Below, piece by piece: positions 1 through 8,175 of a stretch of DNA of 49,025 nucleotides. The notes under the pieces were generated by a model, which was not told where the DNA came from, ran no database searches, and saw only the letters and a list, made by a program, of their open reading frames with translations. Position 1 is the first letter of the stretch, and every line of letters begins with the position of its first letter. This DNA is from an uncultured Thermoleophilia bacterium (GTDB lineage Bacteria; Actinomycetota; Thermoleophilia; UBA2241): positions 1 to 49,025 of the forward strand of contig CAIYOD010000128.1 in NCBI GenBank assembly GCA_903927755.1, written 5' to 3'. A program made the translations under genes and the position numbers.

Positions 1-295
1 AGCTACGGATCGTCGCCTTGGTGAGCCGTTACCTCACCAACAAGCTAATCCGGCGCGGGCCCATCCCAGAGCAGAAGCCGAAGCTACCATTTGGCGCGAC
101 CCACTTAGCAGGTCGCGCATCATCCGGTATTAGCGTCCCTTTCGGAACGTTATCCCAGTCTCTAGGGCAGGTTGCCCACGTGTTACTCACCCGTTCGCCA
201 CTGTACTCACACCCGAAGGTGCTTTCTCGTTCGACTTGCATGTGTTAAGCACGCCGCCAGCGTTCGTCCTGAGCCAGGATCAAACTCTCCGTGAA
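1..295 (-). rRNA. rrs: 16S ribosomal RNA, 5' part (runs off the window)
   Basis: The minus strand reads into the universal 5' end of 16S rRNA. The 27F priming site (AGAGTTTGATCCTGGCTCAG) is at 288-269, followed by the GACGAACGCTGGCGGCGTGC block, helix 6 with a CACCTTCGGGTG loop, and the GGCGAACGGGTGAGTAACACGTGGG segment. The mature 5' end is estimated about 7 nt before the 27F site, near 295. Only the first ~295 nt are present, enough for a bacterial and probably actinobacterial assignment but not for a genus. Confidence 0.97.
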
Positions 296-765
296 AACTT
301 GGTGCTAGCGTCCGAAGACGCGAGACAAGCTTAGAGAGAGCTCGAAAGCTCAAAAGCCGAAGCACGAATGCTTCGGTTGTCTGTGACTCCCAAACCGCCG
401 GCCCGAAGGTCGACGATCAGCAATAGGAGCCACTGACGGGATAAATCATTTGAACCAGGCATACCCGAAGGCATGCCAGGCGCACTGGCGTCCGCCGATC
501 ATCGTGCCGCCTCAAGGGCGACGCCGAGTGATCGGCTTCCTCATCCTGTTCAGTTTTCAAAGACCTCGTGCCCGTGGGCACTTGGTGAATCGCGGCGGTT
601 TCGGCGCGCACGAACCCTGCAGAAGTAGTCGCGGGGTTTGGCTTACCTCACCACACGTCCCGGCAGGGACTTCGTAGTATACACGAAGTTGCCGAGCCGT
701 TCAACGATTCGCGCTCTTGGTCATCACCGAGACATTGTCTGCGACGAGCGGACTCCTGAAGCGCT
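296..765 (-). promoter_or_regulatory. rRNA operon leader with boxA and processing hairpins
   Basis: This ~470-nt stretch between the promoters and mature 16S holds no gene. It contains a boxA-like antitermination element, GGTCTTTGAAAACTGAACAG (565-546), matching the CTTTGAAAACTgAACA signature of Gram-positive rRNA leaders. Nearer 16S are a perfect 8-bp hairpin with a CGAA loop (357-376) and a small AGCT/AGCT hairpin (339-350), plausible parts of the RNase III processing stalk. The boxA role is known from other bacteria; the processing role is inferred. Confidence 0.75.
676..704 (-). promoter_or_regulatory. rRNA promoter P2
   Basis: Reading leftward, TTGAAC (704-699), a 17-nt spacer and TATACT (681-676) form a near-consensus sigma70-type promoter inside the transcript of the upstream P1. 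Tandem promoters are usual for rRNA operons. Confidence 0.75.
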
Positions 766-770
766 AGGGA

Positions 771-798
771 AGTATACCCCCGGAAAGTGCCGTGTCAA
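771..798 (-). promoter_or_regulatory. rRNA promoter P1
   Basis: TTGACA (798-793), a 16-nt spacer and TATACT (776-771) give a perfect -35 and a 5/6 match -10. It points to 16S and lies between the tyrS stop and the rRNA leader, so the expected start is near 764. Confidence 0.85.
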
Positions 799-829
799 CC
801 TCACGTGAGCGATTTGTTCAAGAAGCCGT

Positions 830-851
830 GGCTCGAGGCTGAAATCGAGCC
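830..851 (-). terminator. Possible tyrS terminator hairpin
   Basis: A perfect 7-bp stem (GGCTCGA/TCGAGCC, 8-nt loop) lies 23 nt past the tyrS stop. There is no clear T-tract, so termination is a guess from position. Confidence 0.35.
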
Positions 852-874
852 TGAGAGGGAGTGACCGGCGGGTC

Positions 875-2107
875 CTAGAGGTCCCGGATCACGCCTTGGG
901 CCTTTGCCGACTTGCCGGCCTTGAGGTGCTTGCCGGCCAGGGCAGCGGTGGGGACGGCGAGCTCGGAGACCGGCTCGCCGTCCAGACTGACGCCGCCCTG
1001 CTGGATGCGGCGCCGCCACTCGCTGCGCGTCTGGCCGAACCAGCGCTCGAGGACGGCCGGCAGGAACACGTTGCCGTCCTCCTCCACGTCGGCGGCCACC
1101 AGCGCCAGCGCCTGCAGGTCGGCGGCGGACTCGTGGCGGCGGAAGACGCTGTCGAAGTGCTCTTCCGCCGCGGCTGCGGCCTCGGCGCCGCGGAGCCGCG
1201 TGATGATCTCGCGCGCGAGGCGCGCCTTGAGATCACGCGGGTTCGCGGCGCCGCTCTTGAAGTCGGACTCGAGCCGCGCCAGCTCGTCGGCGTGGTGCGG
1301 CGTGAGCAGCCGGTAGTACGTCATCATGACGTCGTCAGGGATGCTCATGACCTTTCCGTACATGTCGCGCGGGTCCTCATTGACACCGACGTAGTTGCCC
1401 GTGCTCTTGCTCATCCGCTCGACACCGTCCGTGCCGGGCAGGATGTCCATGGTCATGATCGCCTGCGGCTCCTGGCCGAAGTGCGACTGGAGGTCGCGCC
1501 CCACGAACAGGTTGAAGACCTGGTCGGTGCCGCCGAGCTCGATGTCCGCCTCGATCGCCACCGAGTCGTAGCCCTGCGCCAGCGGATACAGCATCTCCAG
1601 CATGCTGATGGGCTGGTGCGCCTCCCAGCGCTTGGCGAAGTCGTCCCGCTCGAGGATGCGGGCCACCGTGGTCGTGGCGGTGATCTCGAAGAGCTGCTCC
1701 ATGGTGAGCGGCGCGAGCCACTCCCCGTTGTAGCGGATGTCGAGCCTGGCCGGGTCGTCGTCGAGGATGTGGAACGCCTGCTCCTTATAGGTCTCGGCGT
1801 TGGCGTCGATGACGGCGCCGTCCAGGCGGGGGCGCGTCTTGCTGCGGCCCGAAGGGTCGCCGATACGCGCCGTGTAGTCGCCGATGATGAGCACCGCGAC
1901 GTGGCCTGCGTCCTGGAACTGGCGCAACTTGTTCAGGACGACGGTGTGGCCGAGATGGATGTCCGGCGCCGTGGGGTCCACTCCGAGCTTGACGCGCAGC
2001 GGACGCTGCTCGCGCTCGGCGCGGTCGAGTTTGGCCTCGAGCGCTCCCTCCGGGAGCACGTCGACAGCGCCGATCATCAGGTCGTCGAGGAGTCGGCGGT
2101 CGGCCAC
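875..2107 (-). CDS. tyrS: Tyrosyl-tRNA synthetase
   Basis: This cytoplasmic class I synthetase charges tRNA-Tyr with tyrosine using ATP. The 410-residue length is normal. The HIGH motif appears as HLGH (residues 51-54) after the typical GVDPTAPDI lead-in. The KMSKS loop is RMSKS (231-235), and a C-terminal S4 RNA-binding domain follows (about 340-400). The start is GTG behind AAAGGA at suitable spacing. It is the last gene of the minus-strand run before the rRNA operon, 167 nt after the U32 gene. I looked for a T-box leader in that gap and did not see one. Confidence 0.97.
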   Translation of the reverse strand: MADRRLLDDLMIGAVDVLPEGALEAKLDRAEREQRPLRVKLGVDPTAPDIHLGHTVVLNKLRQFQDAGHVAVLIIGDYTARIGDPSGRSKTRPRLDGAVIDANAETYKEQAFHILDDDPARLDIRYNGEWLAPLTMEQLFEITATTTVARILERDDFAKRWEAHQPISMLEMLYPLAQGYDSVAIEADIELGGTDQVFNLFVGRDLQSHFGQEPQAIMTMDILPGTDGVERMSKSTGNYVGVNEDPRDMYGKVMSIPDDVMMTYYRLLTPHHADELARLESDFKSGAANPRDLKARLAREIITRLRGAEAAAAAEEHFDSVFRRHESAADLQALALVAADVEEDGNVFLPAVLERWFGQTRSEWRRRIQQGGVSLDGEPVSELAVPTAALAGKHLKAGKSAKAQGVIRDL

Positions 2108-2220
2108 GGCTCGGTCCTTTCGAACGGGTACGGCAGGTCGGACGGGCCGGGCCGGAGGCTCGAGTCACGAGAGCCCGCGCCGGGCGGCGCGGCCGCCGTG
2201 GATGATAGCACAGGGCGGCG

Positions 2221-2280
2221 GCCGGGCCGGCGGGCACGGGCCTCAGGCAACGGCCGGGCCGGCGGGCACGGGCCTCAGGC
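2221..2280. repeat. 28-bp direct repeat at the 3' end of the U32 gene
   Basis: Two identical 28-bp copies (2221-2248 and 2253-2280) start 32 bp apart. The second copy contains the U32 stop codon (TGA, 2277-2275), so the other copy is a duplicate of the gene's last coding bases placed just beyond the stop. This occupies part of the U32-tyrS gap. Confidence 0.9.
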
Positions 2281-4662
2281 GACGCCGCGGAAGAGGTGCC
2301 CGGTAGTGGAGCGCTCGCGCGACGCCAGCGGCGCGAGCGCCTCGAGGCCGCCGGAGGCGAAGGCGGCGCGCTCGGCCTCGTCCATCGCCGCCTGCTCGAC
2401 CACGAAGGTGGTCACGCCGGCGGCGCGCAGCTCGTCCAGATTGGGCGCGAGGTTGGTGACGCGGGCGTTGAAGATGCGCGTGCCGCCCGCGTCGGCCTCG
2501 GCCGGGAACTCGTAGCCCTTGGCGTCCTCCAGGAGAAGCGAGACGTGCTCGTCCGAGCCGGGCGCCTCGTAGAGGCCCTCAGCCCGGCCGAGGAGATCGC
2601 GCGTGCGCAGCACCTGCTGGCGGCCGAAGGCGAGGATCTCGAGCGCCGGCGGTCCGTCCGGGGCCGCTTCGGCCAGCGAGCGTGCCAGAGCGGCGACCTC
2701 CTCCAGCGCCGCCTCCGGCGACGCCGTGACCGCCGCCGGCCGAGCGCCGGCGAGCCGTGTCGCCACGCCGGCGGCGAGCCCGTTCAGGCCCTGGAGCGGG
2801 TACTCGATGACGAAGCCGGCGCGCAGGCCGTCCAGCGTGCCCGGGTCACGGACGACCACGGCGTCCCACGCGAGCGCGAGGACCTCGGCCAGCCAGGCCG
2901 CGTCGGCGTCGAAGAGGACCTCGGGCAGGCGGACGCGCACCGGCGATCCCAGAGCGCGCGGCGTCTCGAGGGCACGGGCGATCGCCTCCGGCGCGTCTCC
3001 CGTGAGCACGTCCAGGCAGTAGGCGCCGCCACGCGGAAGCGGGAGCGGCCTCTCGCCCAGGCGCAGGCGCAGGACGACCGGCGGCGGCGAGCCGGAGTCG
3101 CGGTCACGCGGCACGGGCAGGGGCGCCGAGGCCGAAGCCGCCACGCGGTGGTCGGAGCGCCGGTGGGCGTCGACGCGGCGCTCGCCCAGCGTCGCCACGG
3201 CCCGGCGCCGCAAGTCCTTGAGGGCGCCGACGGCCAGGAAGGCTCCGTCGGCCACAACGTACTCGAGCTCGGCGAGCCGGTAGGGCGTCCCTCCGAGCGC
3301 GCCCAGCGCGTCGCGGGCGCGCTCCTCGCTCAGCGCGGCCGTCCTCGCCGCGGCGAGCGGCTCGGGAGTCGCCACCGAGACGGACTCTCCCGAGGCCAGG
3401 TCGGTGACGGTGAGCGCGGCCGGCGCCCCCTCTTCCCCGTTCAGACTCATCCTGAGGTCGATCGGCCTGAGCGCGACCCGCCCGTTCACGAGGTCGCGGC
3501 CCAGCTCGCCCACGTCCGCAGCAGCCAGGCGGAACATCCGGTCCTTGACGGCGACGCGCTCACGCACGTGCAGCGTGATGGTCGCGTCGCCTTCCGCCTC
3601 CAGCCGTCTCGGCTCGGTCTGGCCCCATGGCGTGTACAGGTAGACGACGTCGCCCTCGGCGACCGGCTGGTTGAGCTTGACCTCGACCGCGCCCGTCGAC
3701 TCGTTGAAGCCGCTCACCCGGCCGACGAGCACCCCGCGATGGCCGCCGCGGCCGCCGCTGCGCACGTCGTCGTGGCGGCCCTCCAGGTGAGCTGTCGTGA
3801 ACGAGCGCGAAAAGCTCTGCTCCAGCCGCTCGCTCCACTCCGGCCGCACGGTGAAGCCTTCCGGGTCCGCGATCGCCGCGTCCAGGGCCTCGCGATACAC
3901 GGAGGTCGTGACGCCGACGTAGGCCGCATCCTTCATGCGGCCCTCGACCTTGATGCTCGTGATGCCGGCGGCCAGCAAAGCCGGAAGCACACCGATCGCC
4001 GACAGGTCGCTGGTCGACATGATCCGCGACGATTCCAGAGCCGGCAGACCGGGGGCCTTCAGTGCATAGCGCAACCGACACGACTGGCTGCAACGGCCGC
4101 GGTTGCCGCTGCGGCCGCCGACCATGCTGCTGAGCAGGCAGTCGCCGGAGTAGCCGTAGCAGAGGGCTCCGTGCACGAAGGCCTCGAGCTCGAGGCCGCG
4201 CGTCTCGAGAGCGGCGATCTCGGCGAGGCTCAGCTCGCGCGCCAGGATGGCGCGCGAGAAGCCGAGCCGCTCAAGCGCCGCCAGCTGCGCCGAGCTGTGC
4301 GTGTTGAGCTGAGTGCTGGCGTGCAACGACAGGCCGGGGTACTCCTCGCGCACGCGCGCGGCGAAGCCCAGGTCGGCGACGATGAGGGCGTCGAGGCCGG
4401 CGAGGTACGGCGCCTCCAGCGCCGCGAGCGCCGGCTCCACCTCGTCGTCCTTGAGCAGCGTGTTGAGCGCCAGGTACGCGCGCGCATCGTACAGATGGGC
4501 CGTCTCGACGGCCTCGGGGACGGCCTCGGCGCCGAAGTAGCCGGCGAAGGCGCGCGCGCTCCAGCGCGCGAGGCCGAAGTACACGGCGTCCGCGCCGGCG
4601 GAGAGGGCCGCGCGCAGAGCGCGCGGCTCCCCCGCCGGCGCGAGAAGCTCGGGTCTCGTCAT
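2275..4662 (-). CDS. Peptidase U32 family protein (RlhA/YdcP-like, long form)
   Basis: The first ~330 residues form the U32 fold: LLAPAGEP at the N-terminus, a DAVYFG strand, and the family signature around residues 160-200 (AFVHGALCYGYSGDCLLSS, then RGRCSQSCR). Cysteines 168, 175, 191 and 195 are in the place expected for an iron-sulfur site. The 795-residue length fits the long U32 proteins with a DUF3656-type C-terminal half. E. coli RlhA of this family hydroxylates C2501 of 23S rRNA; others are annotated as collagenase-like peptidases. An RNA-modifying role is favoured here by family resemblance only. It starts 19 nt after the NIF3-like gene and is probably co-transcribed. Confidence 0.88.
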   Translation of the reverse strand: MTRPELLAPAGEPRALRAALSAGADAVYFGLARWSARAFAGYFGAEAVPEAVETAHLYDARAYLALNTLLKDDEVEPALAALEAPYLAGLDALIVADLGFAARVREEYPGLSLHASTQLNTHSSAQLAALERLGFSRAILARELSLAEIAALETRGLELEAFVHGALCYGYSGDCLLSSMVGGRSGNRGRCSQSCRLRYALKAPGLPALESSRIMSTSDLSAIGVLPALLAAGITSIKVEGRMKDAAYVGVTTSVYREALDAAIADPEGFTVRPEWSERLEQSFSRSFTTAHLEGRHDDVRSGGRGGHRGVLVGRVSGFNESTGAVEVKLNQPVAEGDVVYLYTPWGQTEPRRLEAEGDATITLHVRERVAVKDRMFRLAAADVGELGRDLVNGRVALRPIDLRMSLNGEEGAPAALTVTDLASGESVSVATPEPLAAARTAALSEERARDALGALGGTPYRLAELEYVVADGAFLAVGALKDLRRRAVATLGERRVDAHRRSDHRVAASASAPLPVPRDRDSGSPPPVVLRLRLGERPLPLPRGGAYCLDVLTGDAPEAIARALETPRALGSPVRVRLPEVLFDADAAWLAEVLALAWDAVVVRDPGTLDGLRAGFVIEYPLQGLNGLAAGVATRLAGARPAAVTASPEAALEEVAALARSLAEAAPDGPPALEILAFGRQQVLRTRDLLGRAEGLYEAPGSDEHVSLLLEDAKGYEFPAEADAGGTRIFNARVTNLAPNLDELRAAGVTTFVVEQAAMDEAERAAFASGGLEALAPLASRERSTTGHLFRGVA

Positions 4663-4681
4663 GTGCGGACGCCGCCCGGCG

Positions 4682-5683
4682 TCAGCGCGGCGGGAGCGCG
4701 CCGGGCTCCTCGCTCGTCACCTTGCCGCGCTTGTCGCGGTGCACCCGCACGAGCCCGCTCGTGGCGATCGTCTTGACCCCGCCCCGCTCGAGCTCGTCCA
4801 GGAACAGGTTGATGCCGAGCGAGTCGCTGCTCATGTGGCCGGCGATGACGACATGGATGCTGTGCTTGTCGGCCTCGTCGCGCAGTTCCTGGCCCATGTG
4901 CATGCCGACGATCGTGCCGACGCCGGCGGCGGCGAGCTTCTCGACGACCGTCTTGGGACCCTCGGTGCCGCCGGTCATGTCGACCCAGATCTTGCCGGCG
5001 CGCGACCCGCCGCTGCTCTTGCCGGCGTAGGGACCGGCGCCCTTCTGCGCGGCGATGCGGTACTCGGGGATCTCGAGCAGCGCCTTCTCCACGTCCTCGA
5101 TCGTGCTCGGCTTCTTCTTGGCGAACCACTTGATGAGGTAGTCGACCACGAGGTTGTCGGTGGGCGTGTGCGCCGAGAAGAACGGCACGTCGAGCAGGCG
5201 CGCCGCGTCGATGGCCTGGTCGTAGTTGATGGGCATGAGCCGCCGCTTGACCTCGTCCATGCGCGCGGCGATGAGCTTCTCGCCGGCCTGGATAGGCACG
5301 CCGAGCGTCGCCCAGATGTCCGCCTGGACCTCCATCACCGCGTCGAGCCTGGTGAGACCCCAGGCCTCGGGGTGATGCGTGTAGATGGCGTCGATGGCCA
5401 TGCCCTTCTCACGCAGGCGGTCGGCCAGGAGCACCTCGCCGGTGTTCATGTCGATGCCGCCGAGCAGCGACTTCACCTCCAGGTCAGGGTCACCCACGTA
5501 GATGCGCGTGTCGTTGAAGGGGTTGGTGAGCTGCTCCGGGTCGGCCAGCTCCTTGAGGTGGTCCGGAAGGGCGTCGTACCGCTTCCTGGTGCGCGCCAGG
5601 AACTCGTCGACGCCGGCCTTGCCGCGCGGGTCGGCCTCGATGCCCATCCGCACGGCGGTCTCGTAGATCTCACGGAGCTTCAC
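4682..5683 (-). CDS. NIF3-family (NGG1p-interacting factor 3-like) protein
   Basis: The protein has 333 residues. An IYTHHPEAW segment (about residue 98) and a C-terminal VVIAGHMSSDSLG segment look like the metal-binding histidine motifs of the NIF3/YbgI (DUF34) fold. The central region (GTIVGMHMGQELRDEA) also fits. Family members bind two metal ions and have been linked loosely to GTP cyclohydrolase-like or nucleotide-handling roles; the substrate is unknown. The start is GTG behind AAAGGA with 8-nt spacing. It lies between the DNA glycosylase (35 nt upstream) and the U32 gene (19 nt downstream), so the three may share a transcript. Confidence 0.7.
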   Translation of the reverse strand: MKLREIYETAVRMGIEADPRGKAGVDEFLARTRKRYDALPDHLKELADPEQLTNPFNDTRIYVGDPDLEVKSLLGGIDMNTGEVLLADRLREKGMAIDAIYTHHPEAWGLTRLDAVMEVQADIWATLGVPIQAGEKLIAARMDEVKRRLMPINYDQAIDAARLLDVPFFSAHTPTDNLVVDYLIKWFAKKKPSTIEDVEKALLEIPEYRIAAQKGAGPYAGKSSGGSRAGKIWVDMTGGTEGPKTVVEKLAAAGVGTIVGMHMGQELRDEADKHSIHVVIAGHMSSDSLGINLFLDELERGGVKTIATSGLVRVHRDKRGKVTSEEPGALPPR

Positions 5684-5718
5684 AGTGGTGGTCCTTTCGT
5701 CGCTGGAACGCTCCTATC

Positions 5719-6327
5719 TTACCCAGAGGGCAGAATGGGAGTCCGCGCCGGCGACCGGGAGAGGAACCGGCTGTCGGCGTCGGCGAAGCGCCACGGCTTC
5801 TGGTCGCCACCGCGCACGCCGATGCGAGCCGTGGTCACGACGCGCGGCTCGGGCGCAGCGGCGTCCCGCGGCAGGATCGCCAGGGGCGGCTCCCAGACGG
5901 GAAGGCCGTTCTCGGCGCGGCCGATGCCGAGCGCCTGGGCGAGCCGCGCCGGGCCGGAGGCCAGCAGGCGCGGCTCGGGCACCCCGCGGCGGGCGACCAT
6001 GCCCTCGACGCCGTGCTCAGGCTCGAGGGCGCGCAGCAGCACGCCTGCCGCCACTCCCTCCTCCTCGGAGGCGACGTTGGCGCAGAAGTGCATGCCGTAG
6101 GTGAAGTAGACGTAGAGGTGACCGGGCGGCCCGAACAGGACGGCGTTGCGGTCGGTCTTGCCGCGGTAGCCGTGGCAGCAGGGGTCGTCCTGACGGTAGG
6201 CCTCGGTCTCCACGATGCGGCCGCCGGCTTCGCCGAACAGGAACGTGCAGCCGACGAGGTCGCGCGCCACCTCGAGCGCGCTGCGCGCGAAGAAGGTCTG
6301 TGGCAGCGGATCCGGCGAGGCGCTCAT
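5719..6327 (-). CDS. mpg: 3-methyladenine DNA glycosylase (AAG/MPG family)
   Basis: This protein removes alkylated purines from DNA as the first step of base excision repair. The 202 residues match the bacterial AAG length. The sequence shows the family run: ARDLVGC, then IVETEAY with the catalytic Glu, then the FGPPGHLYVYFTYGMHFCANV block, then a C-terminal SGPARLAQALGI segment. I chose the ATG at 6327 because the protein starts one domain-length before LPQTFF and the extra 18 upstream codons look non-coding. It lies upstream of the NIF3-like gene. Confidence 0.92.
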   Translation of the reverse strand: MSASPDPLPQTFFARSALEVARDLVGCTFLFGEAGGRIVETEAYRQDDPCCHGYRGKTDRNAVLFGPPGHLYVYFTYGMHFCANVASEEEGVAAGVLLRALEPEHGVEGMVARRGVPEPRLLASGPARLAQALGIGRAENGLPVWEPPLAILPRDAAAPEPRVVTTARIGVRGGDQKPWRFADADSRFLSRSPARTPILPSG

Positions 6328-6409
6328 GAAGCTACTGTAGCGGAACCACAGGCTCCGCCGGGAAGAGCTCCGCTCCGGCACGGGAGACGCTGCGCCGGGA
6401 GGGGAGGTG

Positions 6410-6529
6410 ATGCATCGGGAGTGGCGGCATGGGTGGCATCTTGGGTGGCGGCATGGGTGGCATCATGGGTGGCATCACCCGCCGCGCAGCACGGCCCCCC
6501 AGAGGCGGACCGTCAGGTGGATGGGGTGA
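6410..6529 (+). CDS. Possible small ORF for a His/Trp/Gly-repeat peptide
   Basis: A 39-codon plus-strand ORF starts with ATG two bases after GGGGAGGTG and stops with TGA at 6527. It reads through the 12-bp repeat and encodes repeated W-[RH]-H-G units followed by an Arg-rich tail. It is divergent to the glycosylase gene and ends before the argH stop on the other strand. No family is recognised. Other frames of the repeat give Met/Gly or Met/Pro strings, so this may be chance; the close ribosome binding site is the only specific support. Confidence 0.2.
   Translation: MHREWRHGWHLGWRHGWHHGWHHPPRSTAPQRRTVRWMG
6417..6476. repeat. 12-bp minisatellite, about five units
   Basis: The unit is near ATGGGTGGCATC, alternating with [TG]-GG-GTGGCGGC. 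Exact copies of the first form are at 6429-6440, 6453-6464 and 6465-6476. A 20-bp segment is repeated exactly at 6421-6440 and 6445-6464. It fills part of the gap between the argH stop and the glycosylase start. Confidence 0.9.
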
Positions 6530-6573
6530 CGGACGGAGGGCGGTCGCGCGCGGGCGGTCTCGCGTCAGCGGTC

Positions 6574-7959
6574 TCAGCAGCAGGGGCGCGCCGAGAGAGC
6601 GGCCCGCGCCCGCCCGAACTGCTCGCGCACGCGCACGGGCGCGGACCCACCGCGGGAGCGCTTGCGCGCCAGCTGCGCGACGGGTTCGTGGAGCCCGTAG
6701 TAGCCCTCGTCGAACGCGGGCGAAAGGGCACGCAGGTCCTCGAGCGGCACCTCGGCGAGACCCTCGCCCTTCTCCAGGCAGCGGCGCACCAGGCCGCCCG
6801 TCAGGTGGTGCGCCTCGCGGAAGGGCACGCCCTTCTCGACGAGGTAGTCGGCCACGTCGGTGGCGGCCAGGAAGGGATCGCAGGCCGCCGCCATGCGCGC
6901 CTCGTCGAACGTGACCTCCTCCAGCATCCCCCGCACGACGGGAAGGATCTGGTCGAGACAGTCGACGGCATCGAAGAGGTAGCGCTTGTCCTCGCGCAGG
7001 TCGGTGTTGTAGGCGAGCGGCAGGCCGTGCAGGACGCCGAGGAGGCCGCCGAGGTCCGCGGTCAGCCGCGGAGCGGCGGCCCGCATCAGCTCGGCGGCGT
7101 CCGGGTTCTTCTTCTGCGGCATGATGCTCGAGCCGCCGGCGTAGGCATCCGGGAGGCGCACGAAGCCGAACTCGGCGGTGGCCCACAGGACGAGCTCGGC
7201 GCCGAGTCGCGAGACGTGCACGCCGAGTTGCGCGGCGGCGGCGAGATAATCCACCACGAAGTCGCGGTTCGCGACCGCGTCGAGCGAGTTCTCGGCGACG
7301 CATTCGAACCCGAGATCCACGGCCTCGGCCTCGCGGTCGAGCTCGAAGTCGAGGCCCACCGCGGCGCCGGCGCCGAGCGGCAGCTCGAGGCAGGCCCGGC
7401 GGGCGGCCTCGAGCCGCGAGCGGTCGCGGTCGAGCATCCAGAAGTACGCGAGCAGGTGCTGCGCCAGCGAGGTGACCTGGGCGCGCTGCAGGTGTGTGTA
7501 CGCGGGCAGCACAGTCTCGACGTGGTCGACCGCCCGTGCCAGCAGCACCTCCTGCAGGGAAGCGAGCGCCGCGTCCTGTCGCTCGGCGACGCGCCTCAGG
7601 TGCAGCCGCACGTCGGTGACCACCTGATCGTTGCGGCTGCGGCCGGTGTGCAGCCGGGCGCCGGCGTCGCCGATGAGCTCCGTGAGCCGGCGCTCCACGG
7701 CCATATGCACGTCCTCATCGGCGTCGGCCGGGACGAAGGCGCCGGACTCGATCTCGCGGCCGACGGCGGCGAGGCCGTCCTCCACGGCCTCGAACTCGTC
7801 CGCGCTCAGGATGCCGGCGCCGAGCAGCGCCCTGGCATGTGCGACCGAGCCCTCGATGTCCTCGGGCCAGAGGCGCCAGTCGAGCGCGAGCGAGCTGTTC
7901 AGCGCCACGAACGCCGGCGCGCGCTCGCCGGCGAAGCGGCCTGAGCGCGCGACGGTCAC
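6574..7959 (-). CDS. argH: Argininosuccinate lyase
   Basis: The last enzyme of arginine synthesis splits argininosuccinate into arginine and fumarate. The 461 residues are typical. Visible motifs are HTGRSRND (104-111), the THLQRAQ catalytic-His region (155-161) and the superfamily signature GSSIMPQKKNPD (276-287), whose first Ser pair holds the catalytic serine. The segment after GAGAAVG is somewhat unlike the common GAGALAGT form but all signature residues are kept. It ends the arg block, 216 nt after argG, with a large GC-rich inverted repeat in that gap. Confidence 0.97.
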   Translation of the reverse strand: MTVARSGRFAGERAPAFVALNSSLALDWRLWPEDIEGSVAHARALLGAGILSADEFEAVEDGLAAVGREIESGAFVPADADEDVHMAVERRLTELIGDAGARLHTGRSRNDQVVTDVRLHLRRVAERQDAALASLQEVLLARAVDHVETVLPAYTHLQRAQVTSLAQHLLAYFWMLDRDRSRLEAARRACLELPLGAGAAVGLDFELDREAEAVDLGFECVAENSLDAVANRDFVVDYLAAAAQLGVHVSRLGAELVLWATAEFGFVRLPDAYAGGSSIMPQKKNPDAAELMRAAAPRLTADLGGLLGVLHGLPLAYNTDLREDKRYLFDAVDCLDQILPVVRGMLEEVTFDEARMAAACDPFLAATDVADYLVEKGVPFREAHHLTGGLVRRCLEKGEGLAEVPLEDLRALSPAFDEGYYGLHEPVAQLARKRSRGGSAPVRVREQFGRARAALSARPCC

Positions 7960-8050
7960 GCGTCCGCCCCCGTCGCGCCGGCGGATGAGTCCGTCGTCTG
8001 GCTGTCGTGCGTGCTCGTCATGTGCGGCATCATATGCTCCGAACGGGTGT

Positions 8051-8145
8051 GGAGCGGGCGGCCGCCCTGCGGCGACCTCCCCCGGCGGGCGGCCGACAGG
8101 CCGCGAGCGCCGGCGGGCGGCGGCCCTTCGGCGGCCGCCCGCTCC
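8051..8145 (-). terminator. Large GC inverted repeat between argG and argH
   Basis: A perfect 16-bp inverted repeat (8051-8066 and 8130-8145) encloses 63 nt that can form further GC stems, including a 9-bp one ending at about 8142. On the minus strand it lies 31 nt past the argG stop and before argH. It could trim or partly terminate the argG transcript. There is no T-tract. Confidence 0.45.
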
Positions 8146-8175
8146 TCCCCGTCGTCTCCGGGGTCGCGGCCGCCG

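Noticed and set aside
2108-2274. T-box riboswitch upstream of tyrS (also considered for thrS)
   Set aside because: No T-box sequence, specifier stem or terminator was found; the gap is repeats and GC-rich sequence.
7960-8050. Separate promoter for argH
   Set aside because: No -35/-10 pair at normal spacing; argH is more likely read from argG or from the region of the inverted repeat.
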